From Acidobacteriota bacterium (GTDB taxonomy: Bacteria > Acidobacteriota > Vicinamibacteria > Vicinamibacterales > UBA8438): a stretch of 64,000 bases of DNA. Under the pieces are notes generated by a model. The model was not told the DNA's origin, made no database searches, and saw nothing but the letters and a program-made list of their open reading frames with translations. The stretch's first letter is position 1, and each line of letters starts with the position of its first letter. This document shows, piece by piece, positions 9,377 to 17,908 of the stretch. Location of the stretch: contig VXRJ01000035.1 of NCBI GenBank assembly GCA_009838525.1, positions 279,914-343,913 on the forward strand. Direction: 5' to 3'. The translations under genes and the position numbers were made by a program.

Positions 9377-9406
9377 TTGCCGTTGCTCGCGCCGCCTCGC
9401 TACAAT
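9377..9406 (+). promoter_or_regulatory. Candidate sigma-70-type promoter (TTGCCG-18-TACAAT)
   Basis: TTGCCG at 9377-9382 and TACAAT at 9401-9406 are 18 bases apart in the 107-base gap before the gene starting at 9470. This would give a leader of about 55 bases that includes the GGAAGGAG ribosome site. Seen by eye only. Confidence 0.45.
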
Positions 9407-9469
9407 AGCGCCGACAGGCGTCCCACGCGCGGCCCTTGGGCCGTCGCGTGCGGGCGGAAGGAGAACACG

Positions 9470-10492
9470 ATGCAGAGACGATCGTTCCTGGCACCTTATA
9501 TGTTCAGCCTCTTCACGCTTGCGATTGCGTTGGCAGCCGGTGGCCCGGCGTTCGCGCAGACCGACGACGCCAATTGGACTCTGCCCCGCACGCCGGACGG
9601 CCAGCCGGATCTTCAGGGTGTGTGGGCCAACAACAACGCGACGCCGCTCGAGCGTCCGCCCGAGTGGGCCGGGAAGGAGCGGTTGACGGACGAGGAACTG
9701 GCGGCCCTCCAGGTAGCTGCCCAGGAGGCGGTGGACGACGGTGATGCGCTCTTCGGCGACCAGCTCGTCCTTGCCGCGATTCAGCGGACGCAGGCCACTT
9801 CCTACGATCCGACCACCGGCAACTACAACCAGTTCTGGATTGCCGACCGCGACTTCAACAACCGGACGTCGCTCGTGGTCGATCCGCCCGACGGCCGGAT
9901 TCCCGAATTCACCACTTCCGCACGCACCCGCATGCAAATGCTGCGTGACCACCGCCGGGACCATCCCGCCGACAGCTACACCGATCGGCCGCTCTCCGAA
10001 CGGTGCGTCACCTACGGCGTGCCGCGCCTCGGCGCCGGCTACAACAGCTATTACCAGATCTTCCAGAGCCCGACGCACGTCGTCATGTACCACGAGATGA
10101 ACCACGACGCGCGCGTCATCCCGATCGACGGCACCCCACCCCTCGACGAAGATGTCAGGTTGTGGCACGGCGATTCGCGCGGCTTCTGGGAGGGCGACAC
10201 GCTGGTCATAGAGACGGCGAACTATTCCGGAGAGGCGACGTTCCGTGGCCTTTCGGCGGAGAACATGCGCGTCACCGAGCGTCTGACGCGCACCGGGCCG
10301 CAGACCCTCGAATACGCGATCACCATCGATGATCCGACGACCTACACGCGGCCCTGGACCGCCTCGATCCCACTGATGGGAACGACCGACGCGGTCTACG
10401 AATACGCCTGCCACGAGGGGAACATCGGGATGGAAGGGATTCTCGCGGGTCACCGCGCGGAGGAGCGCGAGGCGGCGGCCGGCGGTCAGTGA
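9470..10492 (+). CDS. Secreted 'YEYACHE' family protein, copy 1
   Basis: 340 residues from ATG 9470 with GGAAGGAG upstream; the signal peptide ends GGPAFAQ. Landmarks shared with two other proteins in this window (40301-41314, 41384-42508) are PDLQGVW near the N-terminus, GNYNQFW, SLVVDPPDGR, HVVMYHEMNHDARVIP, WEGDTLVIET, LTRTGPQTLEY and a C-terminal YEYACHEGN followed by a G-R pair. I recognise it as a family common in acidobacterial genomes but know no assigned function. Conserved His, Glu and Cys residues could form a metal or catalytic site. The stop overlaps the start of the next gene by 4 bases. Confidence 0.75.
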   Translation: MQRRSFLAPYMFSLFTLAIALAAGGPAFAQTDDANWTLPRTPDGQPDLQGVWANNNATPLERPPEWAGKERLTDEELAALQVAAQEAVDDGDALFGDQLVLAAIQRTQATSYDPTTGNYNQFWIADRDFNNRTSLVVDPPDGRIPEFTTSARTRMQMLRDHRRDHPADSYTDRPLSERCVTYGVPRLGAGYNSYYQIFQSPTHVVMYHEMNHDARVIPIDGTPPLDEDVRLWHGDSRGFWEGDTLVIETANYSGEATFRGLSAENMRVTERLTRTGPQTLEYAITIDDPTTYTRPWTASIPLMGTTDAVYEYACHEGNIGMEGILAGHRAEEREAAAGGQ

Positions 10493-11523
10493 ATCCGTCG
10501 CCCGTCAGGGTCTCGGTCGTCGGCGCCGGCGCCATCGGCGGCTACATGGCGGTTCGCCTGGCCAAGGCCGGGCACGACGTATCGGTCATCGCGCGCGGAC
10601 CGCATCTGGCCGCGATCCGATCCAACGGCCTCAAGCTTGTCGAGCGCGACGAGAATGGCGCCGCCACGGAAACGGTCGCGTCCAACCTGACCGCGACGGA
10701 CCGGATCCGCGATCTCGACACCCACGACGTCGTCCTGTTGGCCCTCAAGGCGCATCAGATTGCCGCCGTCGTGGACGACCTGCCGGCCATAGTCGGCCCC
10801 GAGACCTGCCTCGTCACCCTGCAGAATGGCATCCCGTGGTGGTACTTCCAGAAGCTCGACAGCCCCTGGGCCGGTCGCGTCGTGGAGACGGTCGATCCCG
10901 GCGGCGTGCTGTTCAACGCGATCGACCCGGACCGGATCATCGGCTGCATCGCCTATCCGGCGGCGACTTTGCCCGAACCGGGGGTGATCCGCCACATCGA
11001 GGGCAACCGTTTTCCGGTGGGGGAGCTGGACAACAGCGAGTCGGAACGCCTGGCGCGGGTGTCGGCGCTGTTTGCCGAGGCGGGTTTCAAGTCGCGGGTG
11101 CTGACCGATATCCGCTCGGAGATCTGGCTGAAGCTCTGGGGCAATCTCACCTTCAATCCCATCAGCGCCCTGACGCACGCCACGCTGGTCGACATCTGCC
11201 AGTTCCCGGCGACGCGCTCGCTGGCGGCGGCGATGATGACCGAGGCGCAGGAGATTGGCGAGCGGCTCGGCGCCACGTTCCGCGTGCCGATGGAGCGCAG
11301 GATCGCCGGCGCGGAGGGCGTCGGGAAGCACAAGACGTCGATGCTGCAGGACGTCGAGGTGGGGAAGCCGCTCGAAATCGACGGCATGCTGGGCGCCGTG
11401 ATCGAGCTGGCCGAGATGACCGGCGTCGAAGTGCCGACGCTGCGTGCGCTCTACGCGTGCGTCAGCCTGCTCAGCAAGACCATCGTCGACGAAGGGATCA
11501 GGGTCGCGGGAGCGCCCAGGTAG
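10489..11523 (+). CDS. Ketopantoate reductase family oxidoreductase (ApbA/PanE-like)
   Basis: 344 residues from GTG 10489, overlapping the previous stop as GTGA, so translation is probably coupled. The N-terminal Rossmann motif VSVVGAGAIGGYMAVRLAKAG binds NADP. The middle segment LALKAHQIA and the TLQNGIPWWYF block match 2-dehydropantoate 2-reductase. The C-terminal half (LWGNLTFNPISALTHAT) carries the conserved Asn/Ser substrate region. In this context, between secreted hydrolases and a CoA-transferase, it may reduce another 2-oxo acid rather than serve pantothenate synthesis. No other pan genes are present. Confidence 0.85.
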   Translation: MNPSPVRVSVVGAGAIGGYMAVRLAKAGHDVSVIARGPHLAAIRSNGLKLVERDENGAATETVASNLTATDRIRDLDTHDVVLLALKAHQIAAVVDDLPAIVGPETCLVTLQNGIPWWYFQKLDSPWAGRVVETVDPGGVLFNAIDPDRIIGCIAYPAATLPEPGVIRHIEGNRFPVGELDNSESERLARVSALFAEAGFKSRVLTDIRSEIWLKLWGNLTFNPISALTHATLVDICQFPATRSLAAAMMTEAQEIGERLGATFRVPMERRIAGAEGVGKHKTSMLQDVEVGKPLEIDGMLGAVIELAEMTGVEVPTLRALYACVSLLSKTIVDEGIRVAGAPR

Positions 11524-11591
11524 CCTCCGCGGCGGGGAGGGGCGCGCGCCGGTGTTCGCGCGGCATGGTGTAGTGAGTGCGGGAGAGTGAC

Positions 11592-12836
11592 ATGAAAGCG
11601 CTTGAGGGCATCCGCGTGCTCGACATGACCCACGTGCAGTCGGGACCTACCTGCACGCAACTGCTTGGCTGGTTCGGCGCCGACGTCATCAAGGTGGAGC
11701 GTCCCGGCGTGGGCGACGCCACGCGCGGCCAGTTGCGCGACATCCCGGACGTCGACAGCCTCTACTTCACGATGCTCAACCACAACAAGCGGAGCATCAC
11801 TGTCAACACGAAGTCCGAGACGGGTAAGCAGATCTTCACGCGGCTGATCGAGAGCTGCGACGTCCTGGCGGAGAACTTCGCGCCCGGCGCGCTGGATCGG
11901 ATGGGTTTCACCTGGGAGCGCATCCAGGAGATCAACCCGCGGCTCATCTACGCCTCGGTCAAGGGGTTCGGCCCGGGACCCTACGAGGACTGCAAGGTCT
12001 ACGAGAACGTTGCCCAATGCACTGGCGGTGGTGCCAGCACGACCGGCTTCGACGACGGGCCGCCGACGGTGACGGGCGCGCAGATCGGCGATTCCGGCAC
12101 CGGGCTCCACCTCGCTCTTGGCATCGTCACCGCGTTGTTCCAGCGCGAGAAGACCGGCCGCGGCCAGCGGGTCGTCTGCGCCATGCAGGACGGCGTGCTC
12201 AATCTCTGCCGAGTCAAGATGCGGGATCAGCAGCGCCTCGCGCATGGACCGCTCAAGGAGTACCCGCAGTATCCGAACGGCACGTTCGGCGACGCGACCC
12301 CGCGGTCCGGCAATGCGTCCGGCGGCGGGCAGCCCGGCTGGATCGTCAAGTGCAAGGGGTGGGAGGACGACCCCAACGCCTACATCTACATAATCACGCA
12401 GGCGGCTGCCTTCGAGGGCCTGGCGAGGGCAATCGGCCACGAGGACTGGCTGGCCGACCCGGAGTGGAATACGCCGGAGGCCCGCCTCCCGAAGCTCGAC
12501 ACCGTCTTTGCCGAGATCGAGAAGTGGACGATGACGAAGACGAAGTTCGAGGTCATGGAGATCCTCAATCCGCTCAACGTTCCGTGCGGCCCCGTCCTGT
12601 CCATGAAGGAACTCGCCGAAGAGCCGTCGCTTCGCGCGACCGGCACCGTCGTCGAGGTCGATCACCCCGAACGCGGCCGCTATCTCACCGTCGGCAACCC
12701 GGTGAAGCTGTCCGACTCGCCGGCCGACGTCGTGCGTTCACCCTTGCTGGGCGAGCACACTGACGAGGTCCTCGCGGAAGTCCTCGGGTTGACCTCGGAG
12801 GAGATCGCCGCCGCCCGGTCCTCCGGCGCCGTCTAG
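11592..12836 (+). CDS. frc: Formyl-CoA:oxalate CoA-transferase (class III CoA-transferase)
   Basis: 414 residues from ATG 11592 with GGGAGAG upstream; an earlier in-frame GTG at 11577 is less likely. It follows the Oxalobacter Frc pattern closely: [60 protein letters not shown] and the glycine-rich loop GGGQPGW. The catalytic aspartate corresponds to Asp167 in QIGDSG. The family transfers CoA from formyl-CoA to oxalate as the first step of oxalate catabolism. No oxalyl-CoA decarboxylase gene is nearby, so the exact acid pair is less certain than the class. Confidence 0.85.
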   Translation: MKALEGIRVLDMTHVQSGPTCTQLLGWFGADVIKVERPGVGDATRGQLRDIPDVDSLYFTMLNHNKRSITVNTKSETGKQIFTRLIESCDVLAENFAPGALDRMGFTWERIQEINPRLIYASVKGFGPGPYEDCKVYENVAQCTGGGASTTGFDDGPPTVTGAQIGDSGTGLHLALGIVTALFQREKTGRGQRVVCAMQDGVLNLCRVKMRDQQRLAHGPLKEYPQYPNGTFGDATPRSGNASGGGQPGWIVKCKGWEDDPNAYIYIITQAAAFEGLARAIGHEDWLADPEWNTPEARLPKLDTVFAEIEKWTMTKTKFEVMEILNPLNVPCGPVLSMKELAEEPSLRATGTVVEVDHPERGRYLTVGNPVKLSDSPADVVRSPLLGEHTDEVLAEVLGLTSEEIAAARSSGAV

Positions 12837-12858
12837 CTCCAGCCCGCTGCGGCGCGCC

Positions 12859-12909
12859 GGTTGGTGCGCGGGTTGGTGTGTCGGTTGGTGCGCCGGCCTC
12901 CAGGCCGGC
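12859..12909 (+). repeat. Three 12-base direct repeats plus palindromic repeat
   Basis: GGTTGGTG starts at 12859, 12871 and 12883 with a 12-base period. It is followed directly by the perfect 8-bp inverted repeat GCCGGCCT-CC-AGGCCGGC (12892-12909). It lies between the convergent frc and HEPN genes, where it could act as a hairpin in both transcripts, but there is no T-tract. Related copies are at 4303, 45399 and 46206. Confidence 0.75.
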
Positions 12910-12915
12910 ACAAAG

Positions 12916-13323
12916 TCAGTGCCCGCCGATCAGATCCGTCGCTACGGACATCACCCAGGTGGCGTCGTTCAGAGCCTGCATGGCCTGTTCGCGAGTGTAC
13001 TCGCGCTCCGGAATGAAGTCTTCGCGGCCGTAGAAGGACAACTCACGCTCCGAAGTCAGCAGCTTGGAGATCGCGGCCAGGCGCTCAACGTCGACGTCCG
13101 GGGGGAATCTCTTGCGATGTTCGCGCAAGATGCTGCCCACGTCATGCCAGCGCGGGGGCTCGACACCCGCCTCGCGCAGCATCGCCTTGAGCGCCAGCTC
13201 GATGATCTCCTGCGCCACGCGAACGACATCGGGATAGCCATCGTCATCGAACGCCAGTTGCAGGAATCTGAGCCGCCTCTCCGCCCGCCTCAGATAGCTC
13301 CGGGCCAGTTCGCCGTTGGTCAT
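12916..13323 (-). CDS. HEPN domain protein of MNT/HEPN module 1
   Basis: 135 residues from ATG 13323, which overlaps the MNT stop as ATGA; a longer upstream start would run inside the MNT gene. The helical core reads IIELALKAMLREAG...PRWHDVGSILREHRKRFP, matching the HEPN (PF05168-type) pattern of a Lys/Ala helix, a proline, then His-Asp. The C-terminus has a conserved ERELSFYGREDFIPEREYTREQA block also present in the second copy. HEPN proteins paired with minimal nucleotidyltransferases often act as toxin RNases or as nucleic-acid binders. I see no clear RxxxxH RNase motif, so toxicity is uncertain. Confidence 0.8.
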   Translation of the reverse strand: MTNGELARSYLRRAERRLRFLQLAFDDDGYPDVVRVAQEIIELALKAMLREAGVEPPRWHDVGSILREHRKRFPPDVDVERLAAISKLLTSERELSFYGREDFIPEREYTREQAMQALNDATWVMSVATDLIGGH

Positions 13324-13856
13324 CGGCTCCTGACGCTCCGGGCGCCCAGCCAGCCCGTCGGGAACAGCTCGATCACGTCCCCCCACCGGTAGTCCGGCTT
13401 CAGATCCCAGTACCAGAGCTCGTCCCGCCAGACACGGCGCGCGCCAAGTTGACTCAACGTGCGCCGCAAGCACTCGAGAACGTGCGTCAGGTAGCCGTCG
13501 CGTTCGTAGAGGATGCGGGCATCTTCCGTCATGTCGAGCAGAAGCGGCGTGCCGTATTCGAGAACGGCACGGGTCTTCAAGATCGGCGAGAGCCGGACGT
13601 GCCGTCCGGCCTTCCACAGTGCATCGATCTGCGGGGCGACGGCGTCCTCGACGGCGTCGAAATCCCGCCGCTTCGGAAGAAACCCCTCCGGCAGCCCGTC
13701 GGCTACGACCAGCAGGTCGACGTCGGAATCCGCCGTCGGCGTTCCGCGGGCGACGGAGCCGTACAGGGCGATGCCGTGCAGCCGTTCCCCGTAGTGCTCA
13801 CGGCAAGCGGCGACTACGCCGTCAAGTAGCCCTCTGTAGTCCGGATGCATGGTCAT
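13320..13856 (-). CDS. Minimal nucleotidyltransferase (MNT) of module 1
   Basis: 178 residues from ATG 13856. The nucleotidyltransferase signature [15 protein letters not shown] (residues 33-47) fits GSx10DxD, as in MntA-type antitoxins that modify their HEPN partner. A C-terminal conserved extension ([19 protein letters not shown]) goes beyond the minimal domain and is shared with the copy at 26422. The start overlaps the stop of the upstream GMC oxidoreductase gene (ATGA at 13853-13856) and its own stop overlaps the HEPN start, so three unrelated functions are read in one coupled string. Antitoxin role is inferred from family. Confidence 0.85.
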   Translation of the reverse strand: MTMHPDYRGLLDGVVAACREHYGERLHGIALYGSVARGTPTADSDVDLLVVADGLPEGFLPKRRDFDAVEDAVAPQIDALWKAGRHVRLSPILKTRAVLEYGTPLLLDMTEDARILYERDGYLTHVLECLRRTLSQLGARRVWRDELWYWDLKPDYRWGDVIELFPTGWLGARSVRSR

Positions 13857-15454
13857 CGCGCCGCCGCGTCCTCGAGCACGAACTCCGCTCCCTTCTCCGC
13901 GATCATCACCGTGGGCGCGTTGGTGTTGCCCGACGTGATCCTGGGCATGACCGAGGCGTCGATAACCCGAAGACCGGACACGCCGTGCACGGCCAGCCGG
14001 TCGTCGACGACGGCCAGCGGGTCGTGGCCCATCCTGCAGGTGCCGACGGGATGGAAGATCGTCGTACCGAGATCGCCGGCCGCCTGCGAGAGCGCCTCGT
14101 CGCTCTGCACCTCGGGACCGGGCTTCCATTCCTCCGGCTCGAACCGCGCCAGGGCCCGTGCCGCCATGATGCGCCGGGTGAACCGCAGGCCGGCCACCGC
14201 GACCTGGCGGTCTTCGTCGGTGGAAAGATAGTTGAGGGTGATGGCGGGCGCCTGCAGCGGGTCCGGGTCCTTGATACGGACATGGCCGCGGCTCGTCGGC
14301 TGCAGGTTGGCGACCGACGGCGTGATCGCGTTGAACTTGTGCAGCGGGTCGCCGAACTTGTCGAGGGACAGCGGCTGCACGTGCCATTCGATGTTCGCGG
14401 ACGGCCGCGACGGATCGCTGCGCGCGAAGGCGCCGAGCTGCGACGGGGGCATCGTCAGCGGGCCGGTCTTGAACAGCAGGTACTCCAGCCCCATGGCCGC
14501 CTTGCCGAACAGCGAGTTCACCCGCTTGTTCAGCGTTACCGTGTTCTTCACCTTGAAGATGGTGCGGATCTGCAGGTGGTCGTGCAGGTTTTCTCCGACG
14601 CCGACCAGGTCATGGATCACGTCGATGCCATGGCGTTGCAGCAGGGCGCCGGGGCCGATGCCGGACAACTGCAGGATCTGCGGCGAGCCGATGGCGCCCG
14701 CGGCCAGGATCACCTCGCACCGCGCCTCCAGCCGCTCGCCCGTCACCAGCTCCACGCCGGTCGCCCGCGGGCTGGCGTCGGTCGGTTCGACCGTTAGGCG
14801 CCGCACCTGCGCGTCGGTCCGCACGGTCAGGTTCGGCCGGTGCATGACGGGGCGCAGGTACGCCTTGGCGCCGCTCCAGCGGCGCCCGCTGCGCTGGTTC
14901 ATCTGGAAATAGGCGTTGCCGAAGTTGTCGCCCCGGTTGAACTCGGCGATCTTCGGTATCCCGCACTCCTCGGCCGCGTCGCGCCACGCGTCGAGGATCT
15001 CCCAGCTCACCCGCCGTTCTTCGACCCGCAGCTCGCCCCCGACGCCGTGGCATTCGTCGGCGCCGTGTTGATAGTCCTCGGAGCGCTTGAAGACCGGCAG
15101 GACGTCGTCCCATCCCCAGCCGCGGTTGCCGAGCGATGCCCAATGGTCGTAATCGCTCCGCTGGCCGCGCATGTAGATCATCGCGTTAATCGAGGAGCAG
15201 CCGCCGAGGACTCGGCCGCGGGCGTAGCCGATGGTCCGGCCGTTGAGGCCGGGGTCGGGTTCGATCTTGTAGCACCAGTCGGTGCGGGGATTGCCGATGG
15301 TGTAGAGGTAGCCCACCGGGATGTCGATCCAGAAGTAGTCGTCCTTTCCGCCCGCCTCGAGCAGCAGCACGCTCTTGTCGGGATCTGCCGACAAGCGGTT
15401 GGCAAGGACGCAGCCAGCAGTCCCGGCCCCGATGACGATGTAGTCGCGGATCAC
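13853..15454 (-). CDS. GMC-family FAD oxidoreductase (choline dehydrogenase-like)
   Basis: 533 residues if the GTG at 15454 is used; this start directly precedes [19 protein letters not shown], the FAD Rossmann motif, as in BetA-like proteins. An alternative start at 15490 adds 12 residues. Family landmarks follow: the GMC signature region [34 protein letters not shown], and the C-terminal active-site segment HPVGTCRMG ... [12 protein letters not shown]. No signal peptide, so cytoplasmic. A TACTAT box ends 6 bases before the GTG. Oxidises an alcohol substrate; identity unknown. Divergent from the cytochrome-PQQ dehydrogenase at 15519. Confidence 0.88.
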   Translation of the reverse strand: MIRDYIVIGAGTAGCVLANRLSADPDKSVLLLEAGGKDDYFWIDIPVGYLYTIGNPRTDWCYKIEPDPGLNGRTIGYARGRVLGGCSSINAMIYMRGQRSDYDHWASLGNRGWGWDDVLPVFKRSEDYQHGADECHGVGGELRVEERRVSWEILDAWRDAAEECGIPKIAEFNRGDNFGNAYFQMNQRSGRRWSGAKAYLRPVMHRPNLTVRTDAQVRRLTVEPTDASPRATGVELVTGERLEARCEVILAAGAIGSPQILQLSGIGPGALLQRHGIDVIHDLVGVGENLHDHLQIRTIFKVKNTVTLNKRVNSLFGKAAMGLEYLLFKTGPLTMPPSQLGAFARSDPSRPSANIEWHVQPLSLDKFGDPLHKFNAITPSVANLQPTSRGHVRIKDPDPLQAPAITLNYLSTDEDRQVAVAGLRFTRRIMAARALARFEPEEWKPGPEVQSDEALSQAAGDLGTTIFHPVGTCRMGHDPLAVVDDRLAVHGVSGLRVIDASVMPRITSGNTNAPTVMIAEKGAEFVLEDAAAR

Positions 15455-15460
15455 GCGGCG

Positions 15461-15466
15461 ATAGTA
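15461..15466 (-). promoter_or_regulatory. Candidate -10 box (TACTAT) 6 bases before GTG start
   Basis: On the minus strand TACTAT is followed by six bases and then the GTG at 15454. The distance matches the other leaderless candidates and supports that start choice over 15490. Confidence 0.4.
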
Positions 15467-15506
15467 CACGAGCCGATCGCGGCGCCTCACGCCGGCTGAT
15501 GACGCT

Positions 15507-15512
15507 TAGAAT
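15507..15512 (+). promoter_or_regulatory. Candidate -10 box (TAGAAT) 6 bases before ATG
   Basis: TAGAAT is separated from the ATG at 15519 by six bases with no ribosome site. Transcription would start at about the ATG, giving a leaderless mRNA. No clear -35. Confidence 0.45.
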
Positions 15513-15518
15513 GCACGC

Positions 15519-17657
15519 ATGACGAAGACAACGCTCTCCATTGCGGCGCTGCTGGTAGCGGCGGCGCTTCTTGCGCCGGTTGCCCATGCCCAGCGCAGCG
15601 GCGGCCAGGCGGCGCCTCTCAGCTACACCGTGGAACAGGCCGCGGCGGGCGAAGCGGCGTACCGCCAGTACTGCGCGGCCTGCCATGGAGAACACCTTGA
15701 TGACGGCGAGTTCGCGCTCCCCATCAAGGGTGAGGACTTTCGTCTGCGCTGGCGGCGGCGGCCGCCGTCGGAGCTCTTCATCGTGCTCCGCGACACGATG
15801 CCCCAGGATCGGCCGGGCTCGCTGCCGGACGAGACGTACGCGGCGCTGCTGGCCTATATGTTCCAGGAAAACGAGACGGACGCCGGAGACACCGAGCTGC
15901 CGGCCGACGTTACGGCGCTCGCGGCGATGGGGCCGCCGCGCTGGCCCTCCGCGGGGGGAGGTGGACTGGCGCCGGGGGCGGTGATTCCACCGTGGCCCGA
16001 AGCGCCCAACCCGCTCGACCGGATGCGGCCGGTGACGGACGCGATGCTGGTGGATCCGCCCGCCGAGAGTTGGCTGCTCTGGCGGCGTACGTACGACGGC
16101 GCCGGTTATTCGCCGCTCGATGGGATCACGCCGGAGAACGTCGACGAGCTGCGTGTCGCCTGGACCTGGTCGCTGCCGGCGGGGCCGAACCAGGCAACGC
16201 CGATAGCCCACGACGGCGTGCTCTTCGTTCATGGCTACGGCGATCACGTGCAGGCCTTCAACGCCGCGACCGGCGATCTGCTCTGGGAGTACGCGCGCCG
16301 CCTGCCGCGCGGCGTGCCGAGCAGCATCAAGCGGAGCATCTCGATCCATGGCGGCCGCCTCTACGTGCCCACCTCTGACGCGCACATCGTCGCCCTCGAC
16401 GCAACGACCGGCGACGTCGTGTGGGATACACCGGTGGGCGACCTGGAGGCGGGCCTCCGGATGACCGGCGGTCCGCTCGTCGCGCGCGGGAAGGTGATGG
16501 TGGGCACGACCGGGCGGGCCGGGGGAGGCAACTACATCGTCGCGCTGGATGCGGACACCGGCGAAGAGGCCTGGCGCTTCGGGACCATTCCGGGTCCGGA
16601 CGATCCCGGCGGCCACACTTGGAACGGCCTGTCGCGCGAGGCGCGGAACGGCGCGTCCGTCTGGATCCCCGGCAGCTATGACCCGGTGAACAACCTCGCC
16701 CTCTTCGGGCCGGGCAACACTTACGACACCGGCCCGCTTCGCGACCTCGCGCCCTTGCCGGGCGTCAACAACGACGCGCTGTACCTCGACACGACGCTCG
16801 CCCTGAATCCGGACACGGGAGAGCTGGTCTGGCACTTCCAGCACCAGGCGAACGGGCAGTGGGATCTCGACTGGGCCTTCGAGCGCCAGGTGATCGAGCT
16901 GCCGTCGGGTGGGCCCGGGAGCGATGCCGGCGACCGGGCGCGCATGGTGGTGACGGTCGGCAAGCAGGCGATCTACGACTTCCTCGATGCGGAGACCGGC
17001 AAGTACATCACGTCGCTCGACATGGGCCTGCAGACCGGTATCACGCACATCGATCCGGTGACGGGAGCGAAGCTGCAGGATCCGACCCTCATCCCGGGTG
17101 ACGGCCAGACCAAGACGCTCTGCCCGCACGTCAGCGGCGGCCGGGGCTGGCTGCCGACGGCCCTCGATCCGACTTCGGCCGTCGTGTACGTCCCGATCGT
17201 CGAGGCGTGCATGGATCTTGTGCCGGTGCCCGAAGGCGAGCGGGGCAGCCTGTCGACCGGCGTGCGGTGGACGGTTCGTCCGCGGCCGGAGGGTGACGGC
17301 AACTACGGCCGGATCGAGGCGCTCAATCTGGAGACCGGCGACACCGCGTGGATTGCGCGGCAGCGCGCGCCGCTCACCTCGGGGACGCTGGCGACGGGAG
17401 GCGGGCTGCTGTTTGCGGGATCGCTCGACCGCCGGGTGGCGGCGTTCGATGCGTCGACCGGGGAGCAGCTCTGGGACGTGCGGCTGAACGAAGTGCCGAG
17501 CGCGCCGCCGATCACCTTCGCCGTCGACGGACGGCAGTACCTCGCGGTAGTCGTCGGGAGCGGCGGCTACCAGTCGACCAGTTACGGCCGGCTGGTGCCG
17601 GAGATCCGGAATCCAACGGACCGGGCGTCGGCCCTGTGGGTGTTTACGCTCCCGTGA
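15519..17657 (+). CDS. PQQ-dependent dehydrogenase with N-terminal cytochrome c
   Basis: 712 residues with a signal peptide (APVAHAQ cleavage). An N-terminal class I cytochrome c domain has CAACH at residues 52-56. Then come eight-bladed PQQ-propeller repeats (W-rich tryptophan-docking motifs such as ATTGDVVWDTPVG, ALNPDTGELVWHFQH) and a GQWDLDWAFE segment at the position of the usual Asp-x-Asp active-site region. The adjacent Cys-Cys ring of classical methanol dehydrogenases is not seen. In quinohaemoprotein alcohol dehydrogenases the cytochrome is C-terminal; here it is N-terminal. Periplasmic alcohol or aldehyde oxidation is likely. Confidence 0.87.
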   Translation: MTKTTLSIAALLVAAALLAPVAHAQRSGGQAAPLSYTVEQAAAGEAAYRQYCAACHGEHLDDGEFALPIKGEDFRLRWRRRPPSELFIVLRDTMPQDRPGSLPDETYAALLAYMFQENETDAGDTELPADVTALAAMGPPRWPSAGGGGLAPGAVIPPWPEAPNPLDRMRPVTDAMLVDPPAESWLLWRRTYDGAGYSPLDGITPENVDELRVAWTWSLPAGPNQATPIAHDGVLFVHGYGDHVQAFNAATGDLLWEYARRLPRGVPSSIKRSISIHGGRLYVPTSDAHIVALDATTGDVVWDTPVGDLEAGLRMTGGPLVARGKVMVGTTGRAGGGNYIVALDADTGEEAWRFGTIPGPDDPGGHTWNGLSREARNGASVWIPGSYDPVNNLALFGPGNTYDTGPLRDLAPLPGVNNDALYLDTTLALNPDTGELVWHFQHQANGQWDLDWAFERQVIELPSGGPGSDAGDRARMVVTVGKQAIYDFLDAETGKYITSLDMGLQTGITHIDPVTGAKLQDPTLIPGDGQTKTLCPHVSGGRGWLPTALDPTSAVVYVPIVEACMDLVPVPEGERGSLSTGVRWTVRPRPEGDGNYGRIEALNLETGDTAWIARQRAPLTSGTLATGGGLLFAGSLDRRVAAFDASTGEQLWDVRLNEVPSAPPITFAVDGRQYLAVVVGSGGYQSTSYGRLVPEIRNPTDRASALWVFTLP

Positions 17658-17681
17658 CGCCTACGGTCCGCAAGCACGAGA

Positions 17682-17697
17682 ATCCAACCCGCCGGAT
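17682..17697 (+). promoter_or_regulatory. Candidate enhancer (UAS) for sigma-54 promoter, copy 1
   Basis: ATCC-N8-GGAT inverted repeat within GAGAATCCAACCCGCCGGAT, about 127-142 bases upstream of the -24 element at 17824. Almost the same 21-base block recurs at 21363-21384 before the second receptor, although the sequence between block and promoter has diverged. A related palindrome sits at 56953. The distance fits bacterial enhancer-binding protein sites. Confidence 0.5.
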
Positions 17698-17822
17698 CCG
17701 GAGCCCCAGAAGTAAACACGTCGCATTGCCTGGGGTGTGCCTCCGTCATTAGGCCTCAGCAAACGTGCCATAGGACGCGCCAGGGTGGCGGGCTACATCT
17801 GCCCCAGCGCGATCTGGCAACT

Positions 17823-17838
17823 TGGCACGAATGTTGCA
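17823..17838 (+). promoter_or_regulatory. Sigma-54 (-24/-12) promoter of TonB receptor 1
   Basis: TTGGCACG-AATG-TTGCA matches the sigma-54 consensus YTGGCACG-N4-TTGCW. The invariant GG (17824-17825) and GC (17836-17837) are separated by exactly 10 bases. Predicted transcription start is about 17849, giving a 60-base leader to the ATG at 17909. Confidence 0.75.
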
Positions 17839-17908
17839 GTCCCACTAGTCATCGCGTGCGCTCGTGCAGGCATTCTGCAAGCACTTGGCGTGCGGACGAG
17901 GAGGAAGA

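Noticed and set aside
12859-12909. GGTTGGTG repeats considered as a short CRISPR or operator array
   Set aside because: Only three 12-base units without spacers, linked to the dispersed palindrome.
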